A stretch of DNA of 12,280 nt. Source: Rubrobacter sp. GTDB lineage: Bacteria > Actinomycetota > Rubrobacteria > Rubrobacterales > Rubrobacteraceae. Positions 1 through 7,907 of the stretch are shown here, one piece after another. The stretch is from NCBI GenBank assembly GCA_019247245.1, contig JAFAPF010000332.1, forward strand, positions 1 through 12,280, given 5' to 3'. Position numbers and translations under genes: made by a program. Position 1 is the stretch's first letter, and every line of letters begins with the position of its first letter. A model generated the notes under the pieces. The model saw nothing but the letters and a program-made list of their open reading frames with translations. It had not been told where the DNA came from and made no database searches.

Positions 1-128
1 GAACTATTAACTATTTGATATGGACTGCAGCTAACAGAGGTGGGGATGCCCAAACGATCGGAGCATAGAAGCAGAAAAAAGGTTAGCCCTACCCTTACCC
101 GTATGCGGCATCAAACTAGTTCTTAGGT

Positions 129-2741
129 ATGCACCCCCAGGATTTAGGAATTGGCAAGCTTTTCGAGAGTATCAGGGACGCGGTTGTTGTTGCGGATGCT
201 AAAACCCAAGAGATAGTACTCTGGAATCAGCCAGCCACGAACATCCTCGGATACTCAACCTCGGAAGCTATTGGGATGCGCATCGAGGCTTTAGTTCCTA
301 AGCGCTTGAAGAACCAGCATCGTGAGGGAATCGCACGCTATGCCGAAACGGGCCACGGCCCTTATATCGACTCGCACAGGTTGCTAGAGTTGCCTGCCCT
401 AAGGAAGGGTGGCGAGGAGATCTACATCGAAATGATGCTTAACCCTATTAGTGCCGTTGGTGATACCGGGGGTAACGAGCATTATGTGGTTGCCATGGTC
501 CGCGACATAACCAAACGCAAGCAGGCGGAAGAAGAGGTCAGGCGGCTTAATGATAGCCTCGAAAAACGAGTAGTGGAGCGAACTGAACAGCTGGAGGACG
601 CGCTTGCGGGATTGGAGGAGAGAGAGCGAGGACTTCGAGAGAGACAGGAGCGTTACCGGAGCTTCATTGAACAGAGCCCGGAGGGCATCTGGCGCTTCGA
701 ACTTGAGGAGCCCGTACCAATGAATCTCGCACCTGACGAGCAGATAGAGCGCTTCTACCGCCACGGCTACCTCGCTGAATGCAACCATGTGATGGCCCAG
801 ATGTACGGCTACACACGGGCAGAAGAGATAGTGGGTGTCCGGCTTGGCGAACTCTTCCCACGCTCAGTTCAAGAGAACATCGACTACTTACAAGCCTTTA
901 TTCGCTCTGGTTACCGACTTATCGAGGCCGAAGCACAAGAGATGGACCATCGCGGCGAGACCAAATATTTCTCGAACAACCTCATCGGTACTATCGAGGA
1001 TGGCCTGCTGGTTCAGGCGTGGGGAACCCAACGTGACATAACCGAGCGTAAGCGGGCTGAGGAGGCGCTTAGGCAAAGCGAGCTACTCTACCATACGCTC
1101 ATCGAGCAAGCTACAGAGAACATCTTCCTGGTGGATGTGGAAACCCGACGCATCGTGGAATCGAACCCCGCATTCCAGCAGGCGCTTGGCTACACGGAGG
1201 AAGAGCTTAGAAGCATGACGCTCTACGATATCGTCGCCGACGACCGAAACAGCATCGATACGAACATCCGGCGCGTCCTGGGAAATAACCCTTTCGTAGG
1301 CGAGAGGAAGTACCGTCGCAAGGACGGTTCGCTGGTGGACGTTGAGGTCAGCGCGAGCGTCATCCTCTACGATGGCAGGGAAACCATGTGTATCGTCGCC
1401 CACGACGTCACCGAGCGTAAGAAGAACGAGGAGGCGCAACGCTTCCTGGCAGAGGCGAGTACGTCTCTCTCCTCCTCACTCGATTACCGTACTACTCTGG
1501 CTAGCGTGGCACGTCTTGCGGTGTCTTACCTCGCCGACTGGTGCGTTATAGATGTACTCGAAGAGGATGGCTCTCTCGATCGACTTGCGATGACACACCA
1601 AGACCCAGAGAAGATCGCGCTAGCACATGAGTTGGAGCAACGTTACCCGCCCGACCCGGATGAGCCGCACGGGGTATCGCAGGTCTTGCGCACCGGCCGC
1701 TCGGAATTGATCTCTGAGATCCCAGAAGCAACTCTGGAAGAGGCCGCCCGCGATGCTGAGCACCGCCAGATCCTGTGGAGGCTGGGCCTCAAGTCCTACA
1801 TGATCGTGCCGCTCGTTGCCCGCGGACGGACGCTAGGGGCGATCACGCTGGTAGCAGCAGAGTCGGGAAGGCGCTACGGGCAGGCCGACCTCGAGCTGGC
1901 CGAAGAACTCGCCCGCCGCGCAGCTCTAGCCGTGGACAACGCGCGTCTATACAGAGGCCGCATCCAGATCGCTCGTACCCTTCAGGAGGGCCTCCTGCCC
2001 TCACAGCTGCCCGAGGTGCCGGGAGTCGAGGTAGGCTTGCGCTATCTGTCTGCTGGGGAGATAGATGTCGGCGGAGACTTCTACGACATCTTCGACACAA
2101 GGATGGCTGATCACGGAGGTTCCTCCAAGCCCTCCTCCTCGTGGGGTGTTGCCATCGGTGATGTATCAGGTAAAGGTGCCGAGGCTGCAGCTGTGCTCGC
2201 CCTCGCCCGCTACACCATCCGTACTCTAGCCACGCGCGAGTCGCACCCCTCAGCGGTGCTCTACGGCCTAAACGAAGCCATGCTGCGTCAAAGACGCGAG
2301 CACAACGACTATAAGTTCTGCACGGTAGCATACGCCAAGCTAGAGACGAGCGAAGGAAATACTGAGCATAGGAGGACCAAGGTGACCGTCTGCCGTGGTG
2401 GCCACTCGCCGCCCTTTGTGCTTAAGGCCGATGGAAGCATCTACAAGATAGGGCAGCCAGGGCACGCTATAGGTATATTCGATGATGCAAACCTTACCGA
2501 ACAGGAGGCCCATCTTGCACCCGGCGATACTTTGGTCTTCTACACTGATGGCGTTCTCGAGGCCCGCTCTCCAGCTGGCACCTTTTATGGTGAGGAGCGA
2601 TTAATGTCCCTTCTGCGCTCCTCAGTTGCTCTGGACGCTTCGAGCATGGCCAGCCGTATAGAGGATGCGGTTCTGAGCTTTCAAGAGCAGGCTCCCCGTG
2701 ACGACATCGCCGTCCTAGTGCTGCACGTCTCCGAGTACTAA
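129..2741 (+). CDS. PAS-PAS-PAS-GAF-SpoIIE sensor serine phosphatase (RsbU/RsbP-like)
   Basis: Predicted 870-aa cytosolic sensor phosphatase with no membrane segment. Three PAS domains lie at roughly residues 10-130, 175-320 and 325-440, the first two ending in DITKRK/DITERK and the third in DVTERK. A coiled coil (about 130-175) separates PAS1 and PAS2. A GAF domain follows (about 445-615), then a PP2C/SpoIIE domain (about 620-870). The phosphatase metal-binding motifs are all present: DVGGDFYD (646-653), GDVSGKG (677-683), FYTDG (804-808) and DDIAV (858-862), so it should be active. Known relatives dephosphorylate an anti-anti-sigma factor (STAS protein) and so release an alternative sigma factor. 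No anti-sigma or STAS gene is nearby, so the partner is encoded elsewhere. The ATG is the first start after an in-frame TAG at 117-119. No usable Shine-Dalgarno precedes it (only AGG one base away), so translation may be leaderless or weak. Family call is secure; signal and target are unknown. Confidence 0.93.
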   Translation: MHPQDLGIGKLFESIRDAVVVADAKTQEIVLWNQPATNILGYSTSEAIGMRIEALVPKRLKNQHREGIARYAETGHGPYIDSHRLLELPALRKGGEEIYIEMMLNPISAVGDTGGNEHYVVAMVRDITKRKQAEEEVRRLNDSLEKRVVERTEQLEDALAGLEERERGLRERQERYRSFIEQSPEGIWRFELEEPVPMNLAPDEQIERFYRHGYLAECNHVMAQMYGYTRAEEIVGVRLGELFPRSVQENIDYLQAFIRSGYRLIEAEAQEMDHRGETKYFSNNLIGTIEDGLLVQAWGTQRDITERKRAEEALRQSELLYHTLIEQATENIFLVDVETRRIVESNPAFQQALGYTEEELRSMTLYDIVADDRNSIDTNIRRVLGNNPFVGERKYRRKDGSLVDVEVSASVILYDGRETMCIVAHDVTERKKNEEAQRFLAEASTSLSSSLDYRTTLASVARLAVSYLADWCVIDVLEEDGSLDRLAMTHQDPEKIALAHELEQRYPPDPDEPHGVSQVLRTGRSELISEIPEATLEEAARDAEHRQILWRLGLKSYMIVPLVARGRTLGAITLVAAESGRRYGQADLELAEELARRAALAVDNARLYRGRIQIARTLQEGLLPSQLPEVPGVEVGLRYLSAGEIDVGGDFYDIFDTRMADHGGSSKPSSSWGVAIGDVSGKGAEAAAVLALARYTIRTLATRESHPSAVLYGLNEAMLRQRREHNDYKFCTVAYAKLETSEGNTEHRRTKVTVCRGGHSPPFVLKADGSIYKIGQPGHAIGIFDDANLTEQEAHLAPGDTLVFYTDGVLEARSPAGTFYGEERLMSLLRSSVALDASSMASRIEDAVLSFQEQAPRDDIAVLVLHVSEY

Positions 2742-2779
2742 GCTTCCCTCCCTGAGCCACTTCCTGTAAATGGAGCTCG

Positions 2780-2936
2780 TGGATGATGCCGGGATCGAAT
2801 CAGCGGCCTCTGCCGTGTAAAGTCAGCACGATAATTTGCTAGAGATTTCTAGAGTTTGAAAATCCTTGCAAGTAAGCATAGTACCCCTGAGATAGTTTTC
2901 TCAATATTTCGAGACATTTACTCGGGTTGCTGCACG
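2780..2936 (-). repeat. Direct repeat copy A: tRNA-Val 3'-half remnant plus ~107 bp flank
   Basis: About 153 alignable bases match 8786-8938 in the same orientation at roughly 78% by hand count, with one single-base gap and mostly transition differences. Read on the minus strand, 2829-2780 resembles the 3' half of a tRNA: anticodon stem-loop with loop TTTACAC (anticodon TAC, Val), a 5-nt variable region, T arm with loop TTCGATC, and a decayed acceptor strand. Both the anticodon stem and the T stem carry mismatches and the 5' half is absent, so it is not a functional tRNA. The remaining bases, 2830-2936, are shared with copy B but are not tRNA; stops and an indel in every aligned frame argue against coding. 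Interpretation as an old attachment-site junction is an inference. Confidence 0.75.
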
Positions 2937-3030
2937 CTCGTCTCCGTAGCCGGCGTGTCTCGCAACCCCTACTTCTCCTACTATCTCGCGACGCTGAAGG
3001 CTGAGGAGATAATCGAACGGTACTCGTATC

Positions 3031-3284
3031 ATGGACCATCCTCAGAGCTACCCAGTTTCACGAGTTCGTGCTAAACAGATCCAGCTCTTGGAGCTGGGCC
3101 TCATCGCGTTTGTCTCGAAGGGATTTTACTCTAACGCTCACATATAGGAGAGGTCGCAGGCAGGCTCACAGGCAAAGGTGCGACAATAGCTCTGATTCCG
3201 GTGGTTATGATTATATTGATTGCGTTGGTAGGGTTGTTTGCTACTGGAACCGTGCTTATGAACAGTCCTACCCCAGCACGGTAG
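3031..3284 (+). pseudogene. Possible broken small membrane-protein gene
   Basis: Two short reading frames abut here. The first runs from ATG 3031 to TAG 3145-3147 (38 codons, starting MDHPQSYPV and ending SNAHI). The second, shifted by -1, is open from just after TAA 3132-3134 to TAG 3282-3284 and encodes GEVAGRLTGKG followed by a clean hydrophobic helix of about 20 residues (IALIPVVMIILIALVGLF), then ATGTVLM. Joining the two at the repeated ATAT around 3142-3146 would give an 80-90-residue protein with one C-terminal membrane helix. An SD-like TAGGAGAGG (3145-3153) also precedes the second frame, but no normal start codon sits at the right distance. I do not recognise the family. It could be chance, or a remnant of a gene from the element marked by the neighbouring repeat. 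Confidence 0.3.
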
Positions 3285-3285
3285 G
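3267..3285. terminator. Weak hairpin between convergent genes
   Basis: CCTACC (3267-3272) can pair with GGTAGG (3280-3285) around a 7-base loop, and GTAGG/CCTAC offers an alternative partner just after it (3281-3295). It lies about 60 bases beyond the stop of the minus-strand glycosyltransferase gene, between that gene and the convergent phosphatase gene. There is no U-tract on either strand, so a terminator role is only possible, not shown. Confidence 0.2.
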
Positions 3286-3344
3286 TTTGCCTACTGACTA
3301 GTAGGTCTCATCTGCTACGCCGCGGGAGGATAAGCCCACATGGG

Positions 3345-5003
3345 TTAGAGAGTATCGAGTGGCGGCCGTTCCTCAACGACGACGCGTCGTGACTCTAAGC
3401 GTCCATCAAGAGGTAGAAAGAGTGGCCCTGGGGCGTGCTTGTCAAGCTCCTCGTGCGTCCGCGCCGTGACGGCAACGAGGATAGCATGGGCGGCCTCGCC
3501 GAGATCAGGTAGCGACACCTTGGTCTGCGGACGTGGGCCGAGACGCGCCTGGGCAAGGGCTTCTACACCTGCTATCTGGGCTGCATCTAGCAGAAGGCTC
3601 AAAGCTGCGCCATACCCCGCCGGGAAGGGCAGGGATCCGAGCAAAGTGCGCCGGGCCGCGAACTCGGCTGAGAGTGGGGCGACGAAGCCAGCAAGTTCGG
3701 GGTGGTACAGGTTAATTAGGGGTCGTGCCACAAGCTCGGAGAGAGTTGTACTCGCTTCGCTGGCGTTCTCAGCAGGTTCTGCGGAGAACCCTTTGACGAG
3801 GCTTAGCTCCTCTAAGGAGAGGAGGGGACCCAAAAGCCCGAGCGTGCGACGTCCCTCTGGATCCGGTGCGCTCGGGTCGAGAAACAGCACTATATCCCCT
3901 TTGGTTGCTGACAGCCCCCGCCACAGCGCGTCCCCGTAACCTCGTACCGGGCCGAAGCTAGGCATGAGATCGGCGTCGCAGTAGACTTTCACGCTGCTAC
4001 CATCGGCTAAAGAAGCGTATCCTTCCCTCGGGTACAGAACTATTGTCTCGTTGATGAGCCCAGCCTCAGTGAAGGCCCCGAGTGTCTCGATTAGAGCAGC
4101 CGTTCCACGGCCTTTGCCTTTCATCGGTACGATGACGCTTACCGAGCTTCTGGAGATGCGCTTTCTCTGGAGTAGGGTATCGGCATCGAAGTCGTGGGTG
4201 TCGTAGGTGTTGCTTTGAACCCAGGAAGCGAGCGCTAAATCCCGGGCGAGTCCCCTTTTGGCACGCCCCACCGTGCGAGCGGAGGTCGCCACCCTCACGG
4301 TGAGCGGGCGTTCGATAGGGATGCTGTGCCTCTCGAGAGCGCGTTCCAGCTGCTCGTCCTCCAGGGCCATGCGAGGTTCGAGACCCCCAATCTCCTCATA
4401 TGTTGTCGCTGTGAGCGCTAACGAGGCGCCACTGAACTGCCAGTGCTCCGTCTGAACCGGTCTATTCTCGCTCGCCGGGCACAGACCTGCCAACAGCTCG
4501 CGTCGGCGCAGACTACCCCGCTTGGCGCGCCAACCGAAGACACCTTGCGGGAGATCTGTATCATCCCGGAGCTGGATGTAACCTCCGATCGCCCTCGCGC
4601 CCCTTGCCGCCGCCTCAAGCTGTACGTACAACCAGTTGGGTGCTACCACGGTGTCCGCGTCCGTCGAGGCTACTAGTCCTCCGGGATATCCTAAAGAGAG
4701 AAGCCGGGCACAAGCCTCATCCATACCTACTCTGCGGGCGTGCCCAGCTCCCCGACCTGGGCCTTCAAGCATAAACAGACGTAGTGCGGGATACTTAGCG
4801 GCGGCTTCCAGTGCCCGAGCTTCAGTCGCGTCTGTGCAGCGATCGAGGACGAGCAGGACTTCGTACTCTTCGGGGGAGATGCTCTCTTGCTCCGCCAGCG
4901 CTGTGAGGCAGGAGGCAACTAGTGCCTCCTCGTTCCGGGCCGGGATGACCACAGAGACCTTCATCGCAGGGTGGGGCGCTGGTAGGGGCGGACGTTCAGC
5001 CAT
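3345..5003 (-). CDS. Two-domain GT2 glycosyltransferase with degenerate GpgS-like C-terminal domain
   Basis: 552-aa cytosolic protein. Residues 15-250 form a family-2 glycosyltransferase domain: KVSVVIPARNEE (15-26), DAD metal/nucleotide-sugar motif (115-117), and EDEQLE (215-220) in the acceptor/base region, so this half looks active. Residues about 285-515 resemble glucosyl-3-phosphoglycerate synthase (GpgS): RGYGDALWRGLSATKGDIV, LVKGF, ELVARPL, APLSAEFAARR and LPFPAGYG. The GpgS metal and catalytic positions appear lost there: the DSD motif reads DPS (376-378), GYGVE reads GYGAA, and the metal-binding His after the LGxR segment is missing. The second domain is therefore probably structural or regulatory. 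The gene is last in the five-gene operon. Its ATG overlaps the reductase stop by one base (TGATG); a TTG one codon upstream and ATG at residue 14 are alternative starts. Donor and acceptor sugars are not predictable. Confidence 0.88.
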   Translation of the reverse strand: MAERPPLPAPHPAMKVSVVIPARNEEALVASCLTALAEQESISPEEYEVLLVLDRCTDATEARALEAAAKYPALRLFMLEGPGRGAGHARRVGMDEACARLLSLGYPGGLVASTDADTVVAPNWLYVQLEAAARGARAIGGYIQLRDDTDLPQGVFGWRAKRGSLRRRELLAGLCPASENRPVQTEHWQFSGASLALTATTYEEIGGLEPRMALEDEQLERALERHSIPIERPLTVRVATSARTVGRAKRGLARDLALASWVQSNTYDTHDFDADTLLQRKRISRSSVSVIVPMKGKGRGTAALIETLGAFTEAGLINETIVLYPREGYASLADGSSVKVYCDADLMPSFGPVRGYGDALWRGLSATKGDIVLFLDPSAPDPEGRRTLGLLGPLLSLEELSLVKGFSAEPAENASEASTTLSELVARPLINLYHPELAGFVAPLSAEFAARRTLLGSLPFPAGYGAALSLLLDAAQIAGVEALAQARLGPRPQTKVSLPDLGEAAHAILVAVTARTHEELDKHAPGPLFLPLDGRLESRRVVVEERPPLDTL

Positions 5004-6187
5004 CAAGGAAGTGGGGATCCCTGCTCGATGAGCTCGCGACCCTCTTCGTATTCCTCGTCGGCGTTGTGGGCCAGTACCCCAACCGTCACTCCCTTCCTGC
5101 CGTACCAGACCGCAAAGGCTTCGTCCTCGGAGCCATCTTTCTTCACGAACCTCGCCTCGTCCCAGCCTCCAGTCCAGGCCCAGTACTTGAGGGTCTTGTC
5201 ACCCATCGTGGACCAGAACCCGGGTGCTTCCTTCCAAGCCGCCTCGCCGCCTGCGAGCACCGTTCCAGCCACCCGGCCGTGGTTGAGAGCATCGCCCCAG
5301 TGCTCGACCTTCTGGTGGCTGCCGGCAGCCTCGTTCATGGCGAAAGCTATGTCTCCGACAGCGAAAATCATAGGGGCACTAGTACGCATCGAAGAGTCGG
5401 TTACGATGCCCCCTTCTTCCGTCTCCAGGCCTGCATCCTCCGCAAGCTTTATGCGGGGTCTGACGCCAGTGGCGAGTAGGACGGTCTGGGCGGGGATAGC
5501 ATCCCCATCAGAGACGGCAACCTCAAAGCCATCGTGCCTACGCTCGATGCGCTCGACATCGGTTCCCAGGTAGAGGTCTATGCCGTAACCCTCAAGCCAA
5601 CCTTGTATGTGCTGCGAGGCTTTCTCACCGAGCCGCTCTCTCTGGGGCCCCTTCTCCTGGCTAACAAGTACAACCTCGACCCCGCGTAAAGAGAGAGACG
5701 CTGCGGCTTCGCACCCGATAAAGCCGCTCCCTACGATAACCACCCGGCTTCCTTCACTCGCGCGGCTTTGCAATCGCTCAGAGTTCTCAATGGTTCGCAT
5801 GACGAGAACCTCTGGGTCGTCGGTCCCAGGCATCGGGATACGTATCGGCTCGGAGCCGGTGGCTAATACTAGAGAATCGTAGTAGAGCTCTTCGCCTTCC
5901 TCCATTTCTACAACGCCACGGTTGCGGTCGAAGCTCGAGACGCGTGTCATGGTCCTCAGCTCGACGTTGTTCTCCTCGTACCAGCTAGGGCTCTCTATGG
6001 GCAGCGCATCACGCGCGATCTCGCCACGCAGGTATTCCTTAGTGAGCGGGGGACGGCGGTAGGGGGAGTAGGGCTCGGCAGTGAGTATAATGAGCCTTCC
6101 AAGGCCGCCCGTTTCTCGATATGCGCGAGCGACGGAGAGGCCCGCTGGCCCGCCACCAACTATAACGATCTGGTCGTTTTGGTTCAT
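5003..6187 (-). CDS. FAD-dependent NAD(P)H pyridine nucleotide-disulfide oxidoreductase (ferredoxin-reductase type)
   Basis: 394-aa two-dinucleotide-fold flavoprotein. An FAD Rossmann motif IVGGGPAG is at 9-16, the FAD-contacting segment YRRPPLTKEYL at 43-53, and an ATG hinge motif at 109-111. A second Rossmann motif for NAD(P)H, IVGSGFIG, is at 151-158, LLATGVRP at 237-244, and the FAD ribityl-binding AVGDI at 276-280. A C-terminal reductase domain follows from about 325. There is no CxxC redox pair, so it belongs with ferredoxin/rubredoxin and assimilatory reductases, not with thioredoxin-reductase-like enzymes. Such proteins move electrons from NAD(P)H to a small carrier or oxygenase partner. 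No ferredoxin or Rieske gene is in the window, so its partner may be the flavoenzyme two genes upstream (inference). The start ATG overlaps the methyltransferase stop by four bases (ATGA), indicating translational coupling. Confidence 0.92.
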   Translation of the reverse strand: MNQNDQIVIVGGGPAGLSVARAYRETGGLGRLIILTAEPYSPYRRPPLTKEYLRGEIARDALPIESPSWYEENNVELRTMTRVSSFDRNRGVVEMEEGEELYYDSLVLATGSEPIRIPMPGTDDPEVLVMRTIENSERLQSRASEGSRVVIVGSGFIGCEAAASLSLRGVEVVLVSQEKGPQRERLGEKASQHIQGWLEGYGIDLYLGTDVERIERRHDGFEVAVSDGDAIPAQTVLLATGVRPRIKLAEDAGLETEEGGIVTDSSMRTSAPMIFAVGDIAFAMNEAAGSHQKVEHWGDALNHGRVAGTVLAGGEAAWKEAPGFWSTMGDKTLKYWAWTGGWDEARFVKKDGSEDEAFAVWYGRKGVTVGVLAHNADEEYEEGRELIEQGSPLP

Positions 6188-6765
6188 TCTCTATCCTCGA
6201 AGATATCCAGGCGGTACTCCGGTTCGACTATTGTGGTGGTGTTGGCGAGGCGAGTATTCCTGAGGAGCAGCTCGTGTACCTCGTCTCCCTGCAGAGGATA
6301 GGTCTTCGTCTCCTTACGCCAGTGCACAGCGAGTAGCGCACCGCCTGGAGCTAGAACTTCCTCAAAGCGCCGGAGCGCCGCGAGCAGTACCCTCTCAGGC
6401 CAGTAGTAGAGCACCTCCGAGGCGACGATGAGGTCGAAAGGTTCCTTCGGCGTATCTTCGGGCAACCTGCGCCGCTCGACGCGGGCGTGCGGGAACGCAG
6501 CGAGCCTCTCGCGGGCCGTGGCAATGGCCTTCTCGGAGATGTCGACGGCCCATAGTTCGTTACACAAAGGAGCGAGCATAGCTGTAAAAACGCCGATGGA
6601 GCAGCCGACCTCCAATGCGTTGCGGTAGCTTCTCTGGCGATCTCGGATGACTTCCAAAGTACGCTTGTACTTGTTGTGCTCGTACACGGAGGTCTCGAAG
6701 CCCCAGGGGTCAGGCGACTGCTCATAGAGATTTTCGAAGTACTCCCGGCCAAGACGCTCTTTCAT
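6184..6765 (-). CDS. Class I SAM-dependent methyltransferase, NodS-like
   Basis: 193-aa Rossmann-fold methyltransferase. Motif I is LEVGCSIG (51-58), an acidic SAM-ribose-binding D75 occurs in AVDIS, and motif IV is DLIVASEVLYYW (111-122). The N-terminal pattern FENLYEQSPDPWGFETSVYE is characteristic of the NodS-like group; rhizobial NodS N-methylates the deacetylated terminal glucosamine of Nod factors. Size fits that family (about 200 aa). Its placement between a flavoenzyme and a reductase, downstream of a NodB-fold deacetylase and upstream of a GT2, makes an amino sugar a reasonable substrate, but this is inferred from context, and many NodS-like proteins act on other small molecules. ATGA overlaps link it to both neighbours. 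Confidence 0.88.
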   Translation of the reverse strand: MKERLGREYFENLYEQSPDPWGFETSVYEHNKYKRTLEVIRDRQRSYRNALEVGCSIGVFTAMLAPLCNELWAVDISEKAIATARERLAAFPHARVERRRLPEDTPKEPFDLIVASEVLYYWPERVLLAALRRFEEVLAPGGALLAVHWRKETKTYPLQGDEVHELLLRNTRLANTTTIVEPEYRLDIFEDRE

Positions 6766-7907
6766 GGAAGTGGAGCTCGCTCTCTTATGGCCCGGCGCCC
6801 AGTATGGACCATCGCGGGCTCAAGGCGGTGTTGCAGTAGAAAAAGTTCGAGGTCCCGCCGGGCGCGATCCAAGGGACTTCCGGTCGCGAAGGGATGTGAA
6901 CCACACGCCCGTGCGGCTTCATCAAGGATCTTCTGGCAACAAGTGGCCGCGGTAGCGCGCATCTCCGTCGAGAAGCCGGTGAGCGACTTTTCGGGGTCCG
7001 TATCTGCTTCCCGGCCAGCATGCTCAAGCCAACGGTCTATCGTCTTTTGAGCAGCTAGCATCCTGCCGACGGCCAGGGAGACGACGTCGTCCGGTTCGCG
7101 ATTCGCGAACTTGGCGGCCAGGGTTTCTAGCGTAGCGTCAACCGCCGAGTCTGCTATCCCCGCCCAGGTAGCTGCCGTCCGAATAGCGTCACGGGCGAAG
7201 TACGGCTCTCGGACTAGCTCTCCCGGCTCACCCAAGACGGTGAGCACCCGTGTGCCCCGGAAGACAACCCGGTGACTCTCTGAGGACCGCATCCCTGATC
7301 CCCGGAACCACGTCTGGTCTACTTCAAGTCCACCACCCTTCAGGTCTACATAAGTCAGGAGAGGTGGGCCTGACGTTCCCTCGGTTCTCCGAACGAGGAC
7401 GATCGCCCTGTGCAGGCCCGTCGAACCCGAGCAGAACGTTTTCACACCTTCGAGCACAGGGCCGCTCTCGGTCTCTACGATGTAGGCAGGCGGCCCTTCA
7501 CCGGGAATGGGATCAGATCCCCAGACTCCTAGGAGCAGCTTCCCCGAAGCTATCGCTTCGAGTTCCCTAGTGCGCAGAGGTTCGGATGCTAGGACGCTTA
7601 CACGCTCGACGGCGTTCAGGTGGCCATCGAAGATCCTGCCGACCGAGCCATCGGCTTTGGCGACCGCTCGCAAGATGCGCCACTCCTCACCAAAAGAGGT
7701 TCGCCGTCCGCGCGTTCCGGACGGATTAGGCACCGGCAGGGCGAGGAGGCCTGCCTCCGAGAGGGCCCGGAATGCCTGTTTGGGGAAAGCAGGATCTGCG
7801 TCGCGTTCTGCGGCGTCTTCGGAGATCCGGGTGAGCAGCGTATGGAAATAGGCAGCGCTGGGTAATGCCCATTCCGGCGTTCCCACTGATTCTGGCGCCA
7901 TTTTCAC
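6762..7907 (-). CDS. Acyl-CoA dehydrogenase-fold flavoenzyme, probably monooxygenase-type
   Basis: 381-aa protein with the acyl-CoA dehydrogenase layout: N-terminal helical part (1-120), middle beta domain (about 125-225; LLGVWGSDP, VLEGVKTFCSGS) and C-terminal four-helix domain (about 235-375). The C-terminal motif PLDRARRDL (345-353) followed by QHRLEPA (359-365) resembles the type-2 C-terminal domain of DszC-like flavin monooxygenases and amino-sugar nitrososynthases. By hand alignment, His360 sits where short/medium-chain dehydrogenases carry the catalytic Glu of YEGT. A true acyl-CoA dehydrogenase is therefore less likely than a reduced-flavin oxygenase; this is an inference. No CoA synthetase or thiolase gene lies nearby. 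The GTG start overlaps the deacetylase stop (GTGA); an ATG two codons further on is the alternative. Database annotation would probably read acyl-CoA dehydrogenase family protein. Confidence 0.85.
   Translation of the reverse strand: MKMAPESVGTPEWALPSAAYFHTLLTRISEDAAERDADPAFPKQAFRALSEAGLLALPVPNPSGTRGRRTSFGEEWRILRAVAKADGSVGRIFDGHLNAVERVSVLASEPLRTRELEAIASGKLLLGVWGSDPIPGEGPPAYIVETESGPVLEGVKTFCSGSTGLHRAIVLVRRTEGTSGPPLLTYVDLKGGGLEVDQTWFRGSGMRSSESHRVVFRGTRVLTVLGEPGELVREPYFARDAIRTAATWAGIADSAVDATLETLAAKFANREPDDVVSLAVGRMLAAQKTIDRWLEHAGREADTDPEKSLTGFSTEMRATAATCCQKILDEAARACGSHPFATGSPLDRARRDLELFLLQHRLEPAMVHTGRRAIRERAPLP

Noticed and set aside
1..128. Possible promoter (TTGATA at 15-20) for the sensor phosphatase
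   Set aside because: No -10 at the proper spacing; the sequence downstream is G-rich.
2856..3074. Plus-strand 72-codon frame with a winged-helix-like stretch (NPYFSYYLATLKAEEIIERY)
   Set aside because: Its first third is repeat A sequence, it lacks a ribosome binding site, and the helix-like part is too short to support a transcription factor; it may at most be a fragment.
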